Positions 1-13,400 of a stretch of 64,000 nt of DNA are shown in pieces (the first letter of the stretch is position 1; each line of letters starts with the position of its first letter). Under the pieces are notes generated by a model. That model had not been told where the DNA came from, did not search any database, and was given only the letters and a program-made list of their open reading frames with translations. Made by a program: the position numbers and the translations under genes. This DNA is from Cladopsammia gracilis (lineage: Eukaryota > Cnidaria > Anthozoa > Scleractinia > Dendrophylliidae): positions 476,501 to 540,500 of the forward strand of contig JAJGOT010000494.1 in the NCBI GenBank assembly GCA_022457155.1. The letters run 5' to 3'.

Positions 1-240
1 CAATCACAGCAGTCGTAAACAATCCAATGAACCAATCAGAGCTCGAAGCAATTACATGTCGGCGGCGCCAAGCGCGGGAAAACGCGTGCGAGCAAGTCAC
101 GATTGGTTTTGGTTTTCTGATTGGTCGAGAAAGTGGCGCGAGATTTTTTAGCCAATCACAAAGCGCAGTAATGCAAAACCAAAGCAATTGTGTAATTACT
201 TTCGACACTCAATTGAAAACTGCTCTATTACATGTACAAT
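1..240 (+). repeat. CCAAT-rich dispersed repeat, copy 1
   Basis: It contains several CCAAT/ATTGG words (ACCAATCAGAGC, CACGATTGGTTTTGGTTTT, TTTAGCCAATCACAAAGCGC) and ends ACACTCAATTGAAAACTGC. A reverse-orientation copy is at 31999-32250, and partial copies are at 34615-34745 and 39960-40045. Confidence 0.8.
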
Positions 241-746
241 TTGTATTTGTATTACTTAATTTAGACAAACTTTTATAAAGAGAAAATAGATAAAGAAATA
301 ATAAGCTTAATACAATATTTATCTTTATTTAAAAATGAAAAAAAATCAAATCAAATATGGACATTTTATCCCCTCCTATGCATTTTTTTTAGTTTGTTCT
401 CTTATTTATATATAAATGTTGAATACAACATGAAACAAAGGGATCAAATATATTTTCCTGTGGGATAGTTAGTTTCAGGGGGGAATGATGTTTAGTATCA
501 ACTGAAAGTCTGTAGTTTTGGGGGGTCACTGAAAACATTTTAGGTTTGTGGGGGGTGGGGGCTGCCCCCAAAAAATATTTTTTTAAAATTTAAAATCCCC
601 ATAGTCCCCCTGCCATATATATTATGAATGCTCCCTTAGCACATTCTTAAAGTAATTCTGGCCCGAATCTCAGCCTCAATGTTCTTATAAAAAAAGGTTC
701 TTATATAAAAAAGAGTGTATACAGCATCTATCGGCAATAAACATTG

Positions 747-747
<1 letters not shown>

Positions 748-782
<35 letters not shown>

Positions 783-783
783 A
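748..783 (+). repeat. (CAT)n microsatellite
   Basis: There are about twelve CAT units. The sequence after it (784-1100) looks like decayed 3' repeat sequence without an open frame. A second, interrupted CAT/CGT run is at about 60994-61022. Confidence 0.9.
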
Positions 784-1167
784 TCTTTATTTATACACGA
801 AATCGTATCATAATTACTTCCTAGGAGTCTTGTGAATTTACACTAGAGTACATTTATACCCGTAGAACTACTTAACTAAGGAAGATAAAGTGCAATGAAA
901 ACTATGATCAAGGTTTCTTCAATTAATAATAGAATGCTATAAAAACTTAAATGATCATTGTTTCATTATAATCTTTCACACATAAAAAGGTTTTAAAATC
1001 GTTCAAGTTGGGCCGCTGTCTGATCTCTAAGGGGATCTTGTTTATTTATTTATATATCATAATTCGCAAAGCTTAAGTACATCACTGCGAATATGTAAAA
1101 ATAAAAAGCAAAACAAGATAAATGAAAATGAAAAATAAACAAACACATTGACAGTCATTAACTTATC

Positions 1168-1237
1168 TGTACATCTCAACTAGTGCAGATTTAAAGAAGT
1201 CAGTACATCTCAACTAGTGCAGATTTAAAGAAGTCAG
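1168..1237 (+). repeat. Tandem duplication of about 35 bp
   Basis: GTACATCTCAACTAGTGCAG followed by ATTTAAAGAAGTCA occurs twice in a row. Confidence 0.9.
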
Positions 1238-1305
1238 AACAGATCCCCTATAGTGTATGCTACCTTTGGCGTATTCAGTTCTCGGTCTGGGAATGTAACA
1301 ATTGT

Positions 1306-1574
1306 CAGTGGCGCAGTTAGCCTATAGGCCCGTAGGCCTGGGCCTACAAATTTTTCAGCCCACTTGTGTTACATTTTTAAGAATTGGAAATGAAAAATTT
1401 AAATCCATTCTCTTTTATTAAATATTAGGATTTCGGTGCTGTCAAGATACACATAAAATCACCAGAAAGTGAAGGATAAAGCATTTTCAAGGGGCAATAT
1501 CGAAAAAATTTCCGGCGGGCAGACGGGCCGGATGGCCAGGCCTACAACTCTTCTGAAAGCTGGCTACGCCTCTG
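1306..1574. mobile_element. Short hAT-like element
   Basis: The left end CAGTGGCGCAGTTAGCC and the right end GGCTACGCCTCTG are imperfect inverted repeats, and ATTGT directly flanks both sides. GGCCTGGGCCTACAA and CCAGGCCTACAA are also mirrored. Confidence 0.6.
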
Positions 1575-1900
1575 ATTGTATCATATGGACGTTTTAAGCA
1601 AAGGACAAGAAATGGTCATTTTATACTGAGGAGTTGTACTGTAACACATTCAATTTGCTTCTGTTATGACATCGAAATTTGGGCGGGTGGTCACTTATCA
1701 GAGATTCAAAACAATAGAAAAATTCAAATCCTGTCCAGCTTTGAAAGTGGTCGCGCTCGCTTTAATACGCTCGACGTTACTAATTGAGTTCGGTATTAAA
1801 TTGAACACAATCAAACTCTCACAAAACATTTTGAGCAATCGAACGAACGTTCGAGTGCGTTCGATTGAGTTCGATTGAGTATGATTAGGTTCGATTCATC

Positions 1901-2017
1901 CTTGGAGACCTAGGGGCAATCAGTATGTTGGGGCGCGACGAAAATCGTCATAAGTTTGAAAACTTATGCCGATTTTCGTCGCACCCCAACATACTGATTG
2001 CCCCTGGGTCTCCGAGG
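1901..2017. repeat. 58-bp-arm hairpin inside TCGAA-rich repeats
   Basis: The left arm CTTGGAGACCTAGGGGCAAT and CAGTATGTTGGGGCGCGACG is mirrored by CGTCGCACCCCAACATACTG and ATTGCCCCTGGGTCTCCGAGG with a loop of a few bases. The flanks (1740-1900 and 2020-2220) are degenerate repeats of AATCGAAC/GTTCGATT. Confidence 0.85.
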
Positions 2018-2562
2018 ATGGGTTCGATTTGGGTTCGATTAGTTCGGAAATCGAACGCAATCGAACTCTCTCACACAAATTTTTGGGTTCGATTGTGTTC
2101 GATTATCGAACTAATCGAACCCAATCGATTGTGTTCGATTATCGAACTAATCGAACCCAATCGTTCGATTAAGTTCGATTGAGTTCGATTACCGAACAGT
2201 TCGATTAGTAGAGGTGGCCGCTTTATTAAAGAGGTTTTGATTATAATGATTTGACTGAAAAAAAAAATGATATTTTGGAAAACTGGTCCCTTAGGATAAG
2301 AGGTGGTCGCTTACGAGAGTTGGTTGCACATGGCTCGGAGGTTCGACTGTATTACAAAATGCTCTTGAACGGGAAAACGGCCATTTTCATTTTGCCGTGA
2401 TCAAACTTGAGCCCTTTAGTTATCCAAGGGCGCTGAAACCCCCTGGTTCTCCGGATCGCTAATTACATCCGCTTTACTGAAACATGCAATCAGGCGTTTT
2501 TAGAGTCTCGGGGAGAATTTCCAGGCCAATGACGCCAGCTTCAGCAGATTTCACATTTTTTC

Positions 2563-2935
2563 AGTTATGGACCTCCCCCCCCCCCCCGGGGGGGATACTC
2601 CCAATAACGGGCTATACGGTGATGAAAGGGTAGGGATTTCACGAAGTATAGGAAAGGGTAGGGAAAACACGAATTGAAGTACACAAAAGGGTAGGGAAAA
2701 CTGCCATTTAAGTGTTATAAAAAGCGCCTTTCAAAATATATCGAACATCGTAAAGGCTATATGAAAGGGGTACCAGTTTCAATGAAAGGTATATGAAAAG
2801 AGTACCATTTTCAATGAAAGGGGTACCTTTTTTGTCAAAAACGGTATATGAAAGGGTAGGGTTTGGACCCAGTAGGGCGGAGCATCCCTGTACAAAACTT
2901 TGTTGAGTACCCCCCCCCCCCCCGGTGCAAAACTG
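2563..2935 (+). repeat. AAAGGGTAGGG dispersed repeat with poly-C ends, copy 1
   Basis: The words GATGAAAGGGTAGGGATTTC, GGAAAGGGTAGGGAAAAC and TTTCAATGAAAGGGGTACC repeat between C-runs at 2574-2587 and 2911-2924. The partial reverse copy is at 33170-33440. Confidence 0.75.
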
Positions 2936-3732
2936 ACTAGAAATGTCATTCAGACGTACCTTTAACTGGGAGGCATGGCAAACGGCGGTGCTCGCGTGTT
3001 TAGCTTTCAAAATTGTCCCGCAGAGATGAAAAATTTGCATGTAATCCGCTCAATACCCTTTCATTTTATTTGTTCAGTATTTTATCAGCCCTGTATTGTA
3101 TTTCGAGCCATGTTGTTTTCCTCCATTCAAACTGGCGGGAAAACTGCTGACATTTCATGGTGTCAATAAGAAAGCACCCTCTTTCCGAAAGAAAACCATC
3201 CCTCCATGATCCAGCATAAAACAGCTAAAACATTGTAAAAGGCTCGGTTGTTGACCTTTAATCCACTAAAACACATTTTTGCTCTAATCTTTTTCCATCT
3301 CTAATCACCACATTCAACAGATCGCCACGTTATTTAAAGAAAAATTCAAGACTGCAATAGACAGTCTATGATTTCCCAGCTTTTGCGATAAATATCTTTG
3401 TCAGAATAAACTCTTCATTACCACAAAATCGATACAATATTACAGGTAGTAGTTCTTTTTATTTTAAAAAGGATATGTATACTGGATGGGGATAGTCGTC
3501 GTGGATACAAATTTGTTCGACGGTACTTCCGGTAGCGTGCTGAATGCTGATTGGTCAATTCCTTTTTCACGTGTCAATCAATATTTGGACGCATGCCCAG
3601 AAGTTGGGATGAACTTTTCCTCTTACTTTTCCTCTTGACTGAAAGTCGGCGTTTTTCTTCGTGAGAAAAAGGTTATCAAGTGTGAGCTGACTGTGTTTTT
3701 TTCCTCGCTGAAACGCTCTTTTGAGCATCACG

Positions 3733-4408
3733 ATGCAGCCTCTCGATCCTATAACCTTGGCTCTCATTGCTGTCGCGGTAGCCATTGTATTGTCTGCACT
3801 CCTCTTACTTCTGTTTGCAACCCGCGAGGAAAAATTCGAGGATGTTCTAGCGGCCCAGCGTTCTGAACAAGAGGCTTATCTCGCGCGTACCGCTGCCGCA
3901 AAATCCACCAAACCACGCAAGAAGTTAAGCAAGGGTAAGAAGAAATACTCAGACGATGGAGAAGTTCTGGAAGACGTTCCCGAGCCTCTGGTCGAAGAAA
4001 CAATCGAGACGAGCGCTGATGTTGATGAGGACGACTTTCCCCCATCCGGTGAGTTTTCCAAAGATCCTGCAGGAGTTGTTGACGTGCCGAGCGAAGAGAA
4101 GATGCCTTTGGCTGAGGAAAAACCGAGCTCTGGGGCCGTGAAAGAACGCCATGGGAAAAAGAAGTCAAAGAAATCTGGCCCGAAGGAAATTTCCGTGACC
4201 GAACATGGAAGTTTCGACAAACCACGTGAAGATATGGAAGAGGTCGTGACTCAAATGGATTCTGTTCCCACGTTGGAAAGCGAGCCAGACAAGACCGAGG
4301 AACTCGAAATCGACGAGCAGAAATTTCCTGAGAGCAATGGAGCAGGGCCTTTAGCCAAGAAATCGAAGAGTAAAGCTAAAACAACCAAAGACAAGGGCCC
4401 TATTCAAG
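3733..4408 (+). other. Exon 1 of the RRBP1-like/annexin gene: membrane anchor and charged region
   Basis: This exon encodes residues 1-225 and ends in phase 1 before a GTCAGT donor. The first six residues are followed by a hydrophobic run ending LLLLLFATREEKFEDVL, which is the single signal-anchor arrangement of RRBP1 and kinectin, with the short N-terminus lumenal and the rest cytosolic. The next 190 residues alternate Lys-rich clusters (KPRKKLSKGKKK, KKKSKKSG) and acidic stretches. I see no tandem decapeptide ribosome-binding repeats like those of mammalian RRBP1, so in this part the protein looks more like kinectin. Reading through the donor adds about 26 residues and then a stop at 4477-4479, so a spliced exon is the better model. 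Confidence 0.85.
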
Positions 4409-7400
4409 GTCAGTGTAGTTTTGACTGTAACAAGTCGTATTATATTTCGAGGGTCGAGTTCCCAAAAGCTCTGATCTAAGCTTATGTGTATTTATAATAC
4501 AGAGCAGTGTTGAAAAAGAGCGGAACGATTTTTCCGTTGTTCAACCTTTTTAAGTGCCGGTCACACAACGGACGTAGCTTAAGCTTAAATTAAAGCATTC
4601 ATTGAAACGATCAATAGCACGAATTGAAATCAGAGTTGTACACTTCGGCGGATGAAAAAGTCAACGTGGCAATTTTGCTACTGCGGTAAATACCAGCGTT
4701 TTTTTCCCTGCTAGTTTGAAAATATATTAAAACGGAGGAAAATTGGCCAAACAATCGATCTGAAGATGTTAAATCGTTCACGAGAACTCGAGAAAGTCGA
4801 AATAATGTACTTTATAAACCGAGGAATAAATAGAATAAATTATTCAATGAAATCATGAGGTTGGAAGGATGTTTTGTTAGCAGTGAATATTTGTTGTAGT
4901 TTTAGGTGTCGTTTGTATATTAAAGAGAATTTGTTTGATAACACTGTACTAAAATTTGAGACAGAAAGTATTGATTTCGAAATCCGTCGACGATCTCTGG
5001 CTTTTAAAAGGCTCTTTATGTATAAATTTATCAAAACTGTATTTCCATATTAAATTAAGTTTTGTATATCCGCTATCCGAACCAGTCTTCTGGAACAAAC
5101 TTTTTCTATTTTACGAAATGCGATCTTTTCTTTTCTTTTTTTTTTTAGAAATGCGATTCAATGGAAAAGTCATTATATTTTCAATTTAATGACTTTATAA
5201 TATGTACCTGATTTACATATTGCTGTGGTATATTCAATGAATATTTTGTTTCCTGCGGTTGGTAAAGTGTACCAATGATACTGTGGTTGTGACATGTTCT
5301 AGTACCTATCCATAATCTGATAAGGCCCTTTAGAGGAATTTTTAAAATTAATTTAAATAATAATAACAATTAAATACTTATGATTTAAAAAGAAATCATT
5401 CAAAGATTTCCAAAAATAGTTAAAATAATATAAAAAAAGTCTATAAGTTATTATAACCACAATTTATAACCTCATTTTATAACCACATTTTATAAAATGT
5501 AAACATTAAATTTTTATTTTGACTGAATTTCCATGTTCTAGAATTATTTTATTTTGTTAAATATTTCTCATTTGATTTTTTTCTTGTTGTGTTAGAATAC
5601 CTGCTTACTAAACAACATGTTAATTAAATTTGGTCCAGAAAAGTCTATCTTTTTATATTTTTTTATCAAATCAAAACATTTTCAAAATTCTTGAGGCAAG
5701 CTGTTTATATCAGCAATGATTACATTATTTAAAAAGTTTCTATTGCTAAAAAGTCCATATTTGATTGTCGATGGGCAAAGCAAAAATTTAAGTGTTCTTG
5801 ATCTAATGAAAGGGCTCTGGATAAAAACATTCAAAGTGACATCTTGTCAGTTTGAGCTAAAATTGTGTGATTTGTAGCTTAAACTAGTATATGTGATAAA
5901 TAGTGATTGCTGTGGCGAATTGGGTGGAATCTGCTGGCTAATTGACCGCTTAATAAGATCGTTATATAATCAGCACTGTCCATGCCAACAGTTGGGTAGG
6001 GCAGAAACAACCTAATATAGTCCACCATCTACATGTTATCTAACAATTGGTTCATGCTTTAGTGTGCACTATTGAGTTATGGAGCACGCGGGAAGTTTGG
6101 AGAGCACGAAAGAAGCGTAAGAGTATCGCCTCGGGCAACTCTAGCTTCTTGAGTGCTCTCCAAACTTCCCACGTGCTCCATAACTCGATAGTGCACAGCT
6201 AAAAGCATGAACCAATTGTTTTATAACATAGCCAGTGGAATTGTGCATCAAATCTGACGCGAAAAACGGACAACAATATCAGAAGTGATTGTTCGTGGTA
6301 AGCGAAATATTAAGCAAAATAGGAATTGGTTTTATTTCAAATTTTCTGTTGAAAGCTCAAGTTTTATTTTACTGCAGTTCAAATACAAAATTCTTTATTT
6401 TTAAAAAAGAAATCACGGTCAAGAATGGCACTTTTATTTATCAGCGTGCACTATCGGGATTTTGAGCATGTTTACGTATACTGAATTTGATTGCGCGGCT
6501 CTGCTAGCTATGTTATAATTTGTCTTAAGCAATAAGCCACACTATTTTTACTACTTCCCAGTAAGCTGCAACATCCACAAATGTTTTGGCCACCTTCTGG
6601 GTTACGATTGTGATTCAGTGAGTATATTTCTGATGCATCATGTGGTACATTTGTCCATACCATGTGATGCATTTTTTTCATGTCACATGTTGGATTCAAA
6701 CACTTGGTAAAGGAAGTGTGGTCATGAATATAAAAAAACCTCATCATGGAGTACAGACAAATGTACCACATGACAAAGGAAGAACAGAAATGTCCCTTTG
6801 AACCACATTATTGTTCCAGAACTTTGAAATAAATAACGTTTTGTATAAAAAGTATTTAAAGTGTAAAGATGACTAATGTATTTGTTGTGTACATAGGTGA
6901 AGTGAGTACTAAACGTCTCATGGAAATGGTTACGTCTTCTACCCTTAACTCGTCTGAAATTCAAGCTATGATTGATGTGTTACTTAACAAACAAGGGGAA
7001 AATAGCCAGTGGAAGAAGGTAAGAATTTCTGAAAAATTGTTGTAATAATGCAGTGGAACTCCATTGTAACTCCATTGTAACGAAGGGACTGGGAAAGTGT
7101 GTTTGTTATAACAGGGGATCCTCATAAGCGAAACCTTGTTACAATGAATTTATGGGAAAATGACCAGTATGCCGCAACATTTGTAAACCATGCTGAAGAT
7201 CTTTTGTGTAACCCACACAAGTGCTGACTGGCTTATAACAGGGATTTTGTTACCATACATTTTACTGTAACTTTGGCCGGCTGAATAACATTGATCTTTC
7301 GTTATAAAGAGGTTTGTTATATTGGGGTAAACTGTAAATGATTAGAATTGTGCTATCTTGAACACAAGCTACATATCATGAACCTCTGCTATCTCCAGCA

Positions 7401-10400
7401 GGGTCAAGATTTAAATGTTTTACTGTATACAGAAGTGGTGGGGTGTTCTATAGAAGTCTGCAATTCACCAACTTTTAAACAGTCAGTTCTGTATTGCAAA
7501 ATTCTGACTCATCTGAAAACCAATCAGAATGCCGCACTTGATTATTGACCAGGCCCTGGTTGTTCAAAAGGTGGATAGCGCTATCCACCCGGTTAATCAC
7601 TATCCAGTGGATACTGTAAGTATTAACAAAGTCCATGTGTTATCCGCTGGATAGTAATTTATCCTATGGATAGCACTATCCACCTTTTGAATGACCCGGT
7701 CCAGTTTCCCAGATACAAAGTTATTGATTTCCTTTTCTCTTTACAGTCAACTTCTAAGGGTGATACTGTTGAATTACTCAAGAAACAGCTTCAGGAGAAG
7801 GATAATCAGATATTGGAAGGTGACTGATGATACTTTTAAAAATCTGTTGTAATCATCAGTTTATAATTTGTTAACTCGAACCCTCTTAATATGTGAACTT
7901 AATTCTTACTATCTAAAAGAAAACAATTTCCACCACTTAACTCTATTACTGCGATTTAACACCCAATATCCCAAAGTGTTTTGATATTCAAGTGTTGCGT
8001 GTATGGTCAACTGTCTTAAGACAGACACTCTTGTAAGGCGGACACCTCTCCAAGATGGATATCAATAAAGAGAGGCTGGTTTTGTGTGAAATTCACTTGT
8101 TTGCCTGTAACTAAACTCTCTATAAGGCGGATACCTCTTAGCTGGACAGCTAGATCTGTTCAGCTTAGACAGTGTTCATAATGATTCTACATGTAGTTTG
8201 GAAAAGTAAATTACTGGTATATGTGAAGGAGAACGTAACATGGCAAAAAGTCATAATTTTCAAGACATGCAAATCAGACACAGGTGTAGCTAAGAAAAGC
8301 GGGCTCATAAACAATCCCAGCCGGTTTTCTGGCTTGTGTTACCGTCAAAATCACCCCAAGTCTTTGTTTTCTAGTGAAATTTCAGTGGGTGATAAGTTCT
8401 TTTTCAGCCGGTGACATTAGCCGGTAGCCGGCTCTTAGCTACATCCCTGCAGACAGCATGAGAATTGCCTAGGATTGTTTTTATTTCTCAATTACAGCCT
8501 AATGGAAATTTCTTTTTTTTTCTTCATTATTCCCGTGATCTTAGCTACAGATACTGGTTGACTATAGTTCTGTGGTTATACGCATGGGATAGAGAAATCC
8601 ATCTGAATGTTATTTTGCAGAAGTTCCATTGCAGAGTGAACTTATGCCACGGAGCATTCATACAGTTATACAAAATAATTTTTGGAACAGTTTCAAGAGA
8701 CACATTGGTTTAATTTTTCCACTTGTCAGAAATTTCCTCAATTACATTCAGTCAGTTGATTTTTACACTTTGGATTTCATTCACAGACTAAAACCACCAT
8801 GAACAGTATAGTGAACAACCACACAGCACATAGACTACAAGTATCTTTCAGTTGTATGGCCACTCAGACTTTATGATTTCATTCACTGATCGACTTGAAA
8901 GTTCACCCTGTTTCATTCTTATGAGGAAGAGTTACATGTATACTTTTTTTCCAACTGCCAGACATAATTTATTAATATTGTTGCATCCTTGTTAGTCTAC
9001 ATAACAATTCCAAAACAACAATAAGTCAAACCAATATTACTAAACATTGACATTAAAGGTGTTTATTAAATTTTGTCCACTTAGAGCGCCAACAGTCTCA
9101 AAATGCTTCCAATAAGCTGAGGGAACTAAGGTAAGAACAATTTGCATGCTTCAAAAGTACTCAACTTAATTCTGGCATAACCCAGAAAACTTGTGAAGGC
9201 AGATTGATGTGTTATTATTAATTCACAACAGCATTGTTTCTTAAATACTTGGGTGGGTTGGGCATGAACCTTGAAGTGGGTTATGAGCTTAGCTCAGATT
9301 TTCTTGGGCTTCTATCTTATTTTAGTGCTGAAAAGTGAATCTGCTTGAATTGAATCCTTTGCTAAGAATTTTTGTCTTTTGTAGGGATGAACTTCAGCAG
9401 GAAAAACAAAAGCAGAAGCATCAACAAAGTAATGCTACCAACAAAATCAATGCTCAGGTAAAACACTCTTCTATATCACATGTTATTGTGCTCAGCAGTA
9501 ATCAGTGTTATATTTATTTTTATTGTCATTATGGACATTTCTACTGGGTGTCTTTTGTTACAGGGGTGAACAGAAATATGACATGAACAACTGAGATATT
9601 TAGTTGAACACAAGAAGAAAAATTTCCAAGAAGCTGTGTATTATTTTGTTTATTATATAAACCACACTAATTACTAATTTATTTATTTATTTTATTTTAT
9701 TTATTTTAATCAATTTTTAGACAGGATTGCCCATTCAGCTGAAGCTGGTTTAAGTGGAGCCCTGTTTAACAAAAACGTATTATGAAATACAGAGACAAGG
9801 CTAAATAAAATTACAGTTTATATGACTAATGCAAATAGATATGACTACAGATAGGAATTACTTATTCAGTATTTGTTGGGTGTGTCGGAAGTGCATCTTA
9901 AGCTTTGTTTTAAACATTCCAAATTCAGTTATATTCCTTAGGTTGGACGGCAGCATAGTCCATATTCTAGCCCCATTTATCCTAAAAGATCCTTGATATG
10001 TTTGTGTTTTTGTAAACGGTGGGCAGAGTAAATCTCTATTTCGAGTATTATATGAGTGTACTCTACTTGCATGGCGAAATTCATTGAGCAGGTATGCTGG
10101 AGCTAATCCATGTAAGCATTTAAGCACAAGCAGTGACAGCCAACTAAAGATATGCTTAAGTTCATGTGGTTCAATTTTACTCTGTTCAATTATTTTAGCA
10201 GCTCGTAACTTACATGTAAGTTTATCGGGATAGTCCAGATTTGTTTTTCCACAAGTACCCCAAATGATGGAACAATAATTTCCGATCATTTTTAGAAATT
10301 TTTCCGAAGATTGCCGAAGATATACAAAGATTTCTGAGGAAGGTTTGGAAATTTTTTATTGTAGACCAACACCTGTTAGCTCGTTTGACATTTAATAGGC

Positions 10401-13400
10401 GGCACCGTGAAGATATTGATATCTTCACTCTTCACAGTGAAGATAAAATTGTTATCTTCACATGTGTGGAGATGTGATTTTTCCGTGGTGGGAGAAATCC
10501 TTGTGATTGAATAAAAAATTTTATATCGTGTGCAAATATGTCTTTTTTTCTGCAGGCTAAGGAGATCCAAGCTCTCCAGGCACGAATGCAAGCTTCACAT
10601 GAAAACCATGCATTAGAACTGCAAAATATGCAGACTCAGATGCGGCAGATGCAAGAAGTTGTTGCATCATCTTCCATGGGCAGTCTGCAGCGCCTGCAGG
10701 ATGTAAGTACTACTTTTTTTTCATAAAATGCTTATGAATAAGTTTAAAGATCTTTAACCTCGATAACATGCTCATTAATTTTGTTTTCTGTATTGTAATT
10801 AGGAGAATTCGCAGTTGAAGAATGCTTCCATGAGAGCAGCACAGTTGTAAGTAATATATCAAACATGAGACACAGTGTTTCATCAAATTTCCAAACACTG
10901 CGAAGTGGGTTGAAAAACGAGGCGCAGCCAAGTTTTTTTTAACCCACTTCAAGGTGTTTGGAAATCTGATGAAAATACTGTGTCTTATGTTTGATATTAC
11001 TTCTCAAACAAAATTATTAAGGATGCAAAAATGAGGAGTGTTTCAACTGATTTCCAAACGCTCGTTAAACATTAATTTTCTTTGTATTTTCATCACGGAT
11101 TGTTAATGAGTTTGAGAAGTTTCAATCTTAATTATATGTGGGCTTTGCTATGATGTTGTTGTTATTGTGTGTTTGTGGCCTGATTAGTGTGTCTGACTTG
11201 TTTGAGTCTTATCAGGTATTATTGTTTGGCAATACAGTCAAACTCTTATTAAACAGTCACCTTTGGGGAATGGCTAATTGACCACTCAGTTCAGCACCAC
11301 TTAATACAGGGTGCTCATTTAATACAGGGCCACTTAATACAGGGTTCACTGTATTGATATGACTTCATACTGATACAAGATGAATGTTTATACTGCATTT
11401 GCATTGCATTTATGTGAAACTGGTTTGATTTTTGGTACTGGAGGAAGACTCTTTACCAAATGCACAGTTACAACTAGAGGAACAGGGAAGGCGTAGTCGT
11501 CATATTTGGGTTGCATTTGTTGTTGGTTCTTGACCTTGTTCCAAGGGTGTTTAATCTGGGTCCTCTGGTTTTTCCTCCATCCTCAAAGACCAACAATTCC
11601 AATTTTATATGGAATTTGAGGGCTACAGGTTTGTCATTTGAAAGACTGTTAGGTGTCACCCTCGTTAAACAAAGTTAATTTATTTATTTGATGTATATGT
11701 ATTTTTCAATAGGTATTTTTTTAACTAGGTAGTTTTTTCTATTAAAAAACAACAAGATAAAAGTACCCACCCCTCCAATAGAATGTCCATTTTTATTTGT
11801 TGTTACTCTTCAACTGTTATTCCCGTTTTTTGACCCTATTAACAATTTCCAACACCTTAACCCAAAGTTAACCCTAACCCCTACTCAAAGCTAACCATAA
11901 CCTTAACACAAAACTAACCATAACCCTAACACAAAGCTAACCATCACAGATAACCTAGGTTTTATGTCAAATAAAGAAACAGGTAAACTAGGTAAAAAAA
12001 AAAACTAGTTAAAAAATATTTCACTAGAACTTCAAAATTAGAAAAAAAGTTGCCTAGTGTAAAAAATTAACCTTGGCTTGTGAAAAAGTGTTGATGGTTA
12101 AACTTTCTCTACAGAACTGCAGATAAAGAATCACTCACATCAGAACTGACCAAGCTGCAGCAATCATATCGCCTTGTAAAGGGAGATTTGGCAAGCAAAA
12201 TAGAACAACTAACAAAGAGCGAGGCAAATCGTAAATCTTCTGAAGAAAAATTTAGACAGTTGAACATTCATCAGAACAGTGTGGTGAGAGAATATTTTTA
12301 CTTGCTCTCTAAACTTGTAAATTCTGAAGTGTTAGTCGTCGTGGGGTTAACAAAATTATAATCACAAATCGGCAAGAGAAACAGAAGGTATGTGATTCAG
12401 GATGATCGTCATGCACTCCATTTGAAACAATAGTAATTGTAATTGACAACAGTATAAAATACAAATGTTAAATGGGTTTTAAAGGGACTGTTTCATGCTA
12501 TGTGCACACCTGTACACATCTAACCATTGCTTGGCTAAGGTCATTTAAGATTCTAAAATAACAATTTGTTCAAATAAGTAAGGTACAGTTCTGTAGTAAA
12601 TGCTCCAAATATGGTACAGATGGCTTCCTTGTGAGGATGATTGAAATGGATAGCAGTTGCTGGTGCTAAAGATAACTTTTCCTTTGGACTGTAGGATAAA
12701 TTATTAACTTGCACAACATAGCATTGACTGTTCCCAATTTTATTATTTCAAAGAGTTTATTTGTGTTCCTTACTTATTTAATTTGTACAATTTGTTATTT
12801 TAGAATCTTTAATGACTTCAGGGAAGCAATGGAAAGGTTCTTGCAAGCATGTGCATAGCGTGAGTCATTGAAGAAGATAGGGGAATGGGAAAAGTAGTTG
12901 TGACCAAACAAGGCAGTGCTCAGAATTAATTTTTTCTAGCTGGGGTATTACCAGCTCCCAGCCCTTATTGACACTGTTGCATCTTGTAAAAATGCCTTAA
13001 TGCTTACATCAATATATTAAACTTTTCTTGTAGAAAGAGGCTGAGAATGCAATGTCAAAGCGACTGGCTGAAGTGAATGATGAACTGAACAAGTCCCAAG
13101 CGAAAAATGCTTCATTGCAAAAGGATCTGGAAGGTACTAAACAGATGCTCAAGACTGAAGAAACCAAATCAGCTGAGCTGGGTGAGCGTATTAAAGGATT
13201 GACAGCTGCAGACTCAAGTTTAAATTCCTTGACAGCTAAACTTCAGGAGGCAACTGCTAGAGTTTCTGAGTTGGAAAACACACTAACTGGGTTTGAAAAT
13301 CAACTGAAGGCTTCGCAAGAGAAACAGTTGCAAAAGGATAAGGAGATACAGGCAAGTTGAACCAAGACTTCTTTGCTTCTTCTTTACTATGCAGTATATG

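Larger units (their letters stand above)
241..3732. other. Upstream spacer of the RRBP1-like gene
   Basis: Apart from the repeats listed separately, I see no coding sequence here. The last 200 bases before the ATG contain an ATTGG (inverted CCAAT) at about 3550 and CACGTG-like TTTCACGTGTC at about 3567, but no TATA box at a useful distance. The transcription start is not visible. Confidence 0.5.

Noticed and set aside
11855..11950. Telomeric repeat remnant (CCCTAACC words)
   Set aside because: The words are degenerate and interspersed with AAAGCTAACCAT, and the same mixture occurs in the palindromic element at 51443-51742, so it is better explained as a MITE fragment.
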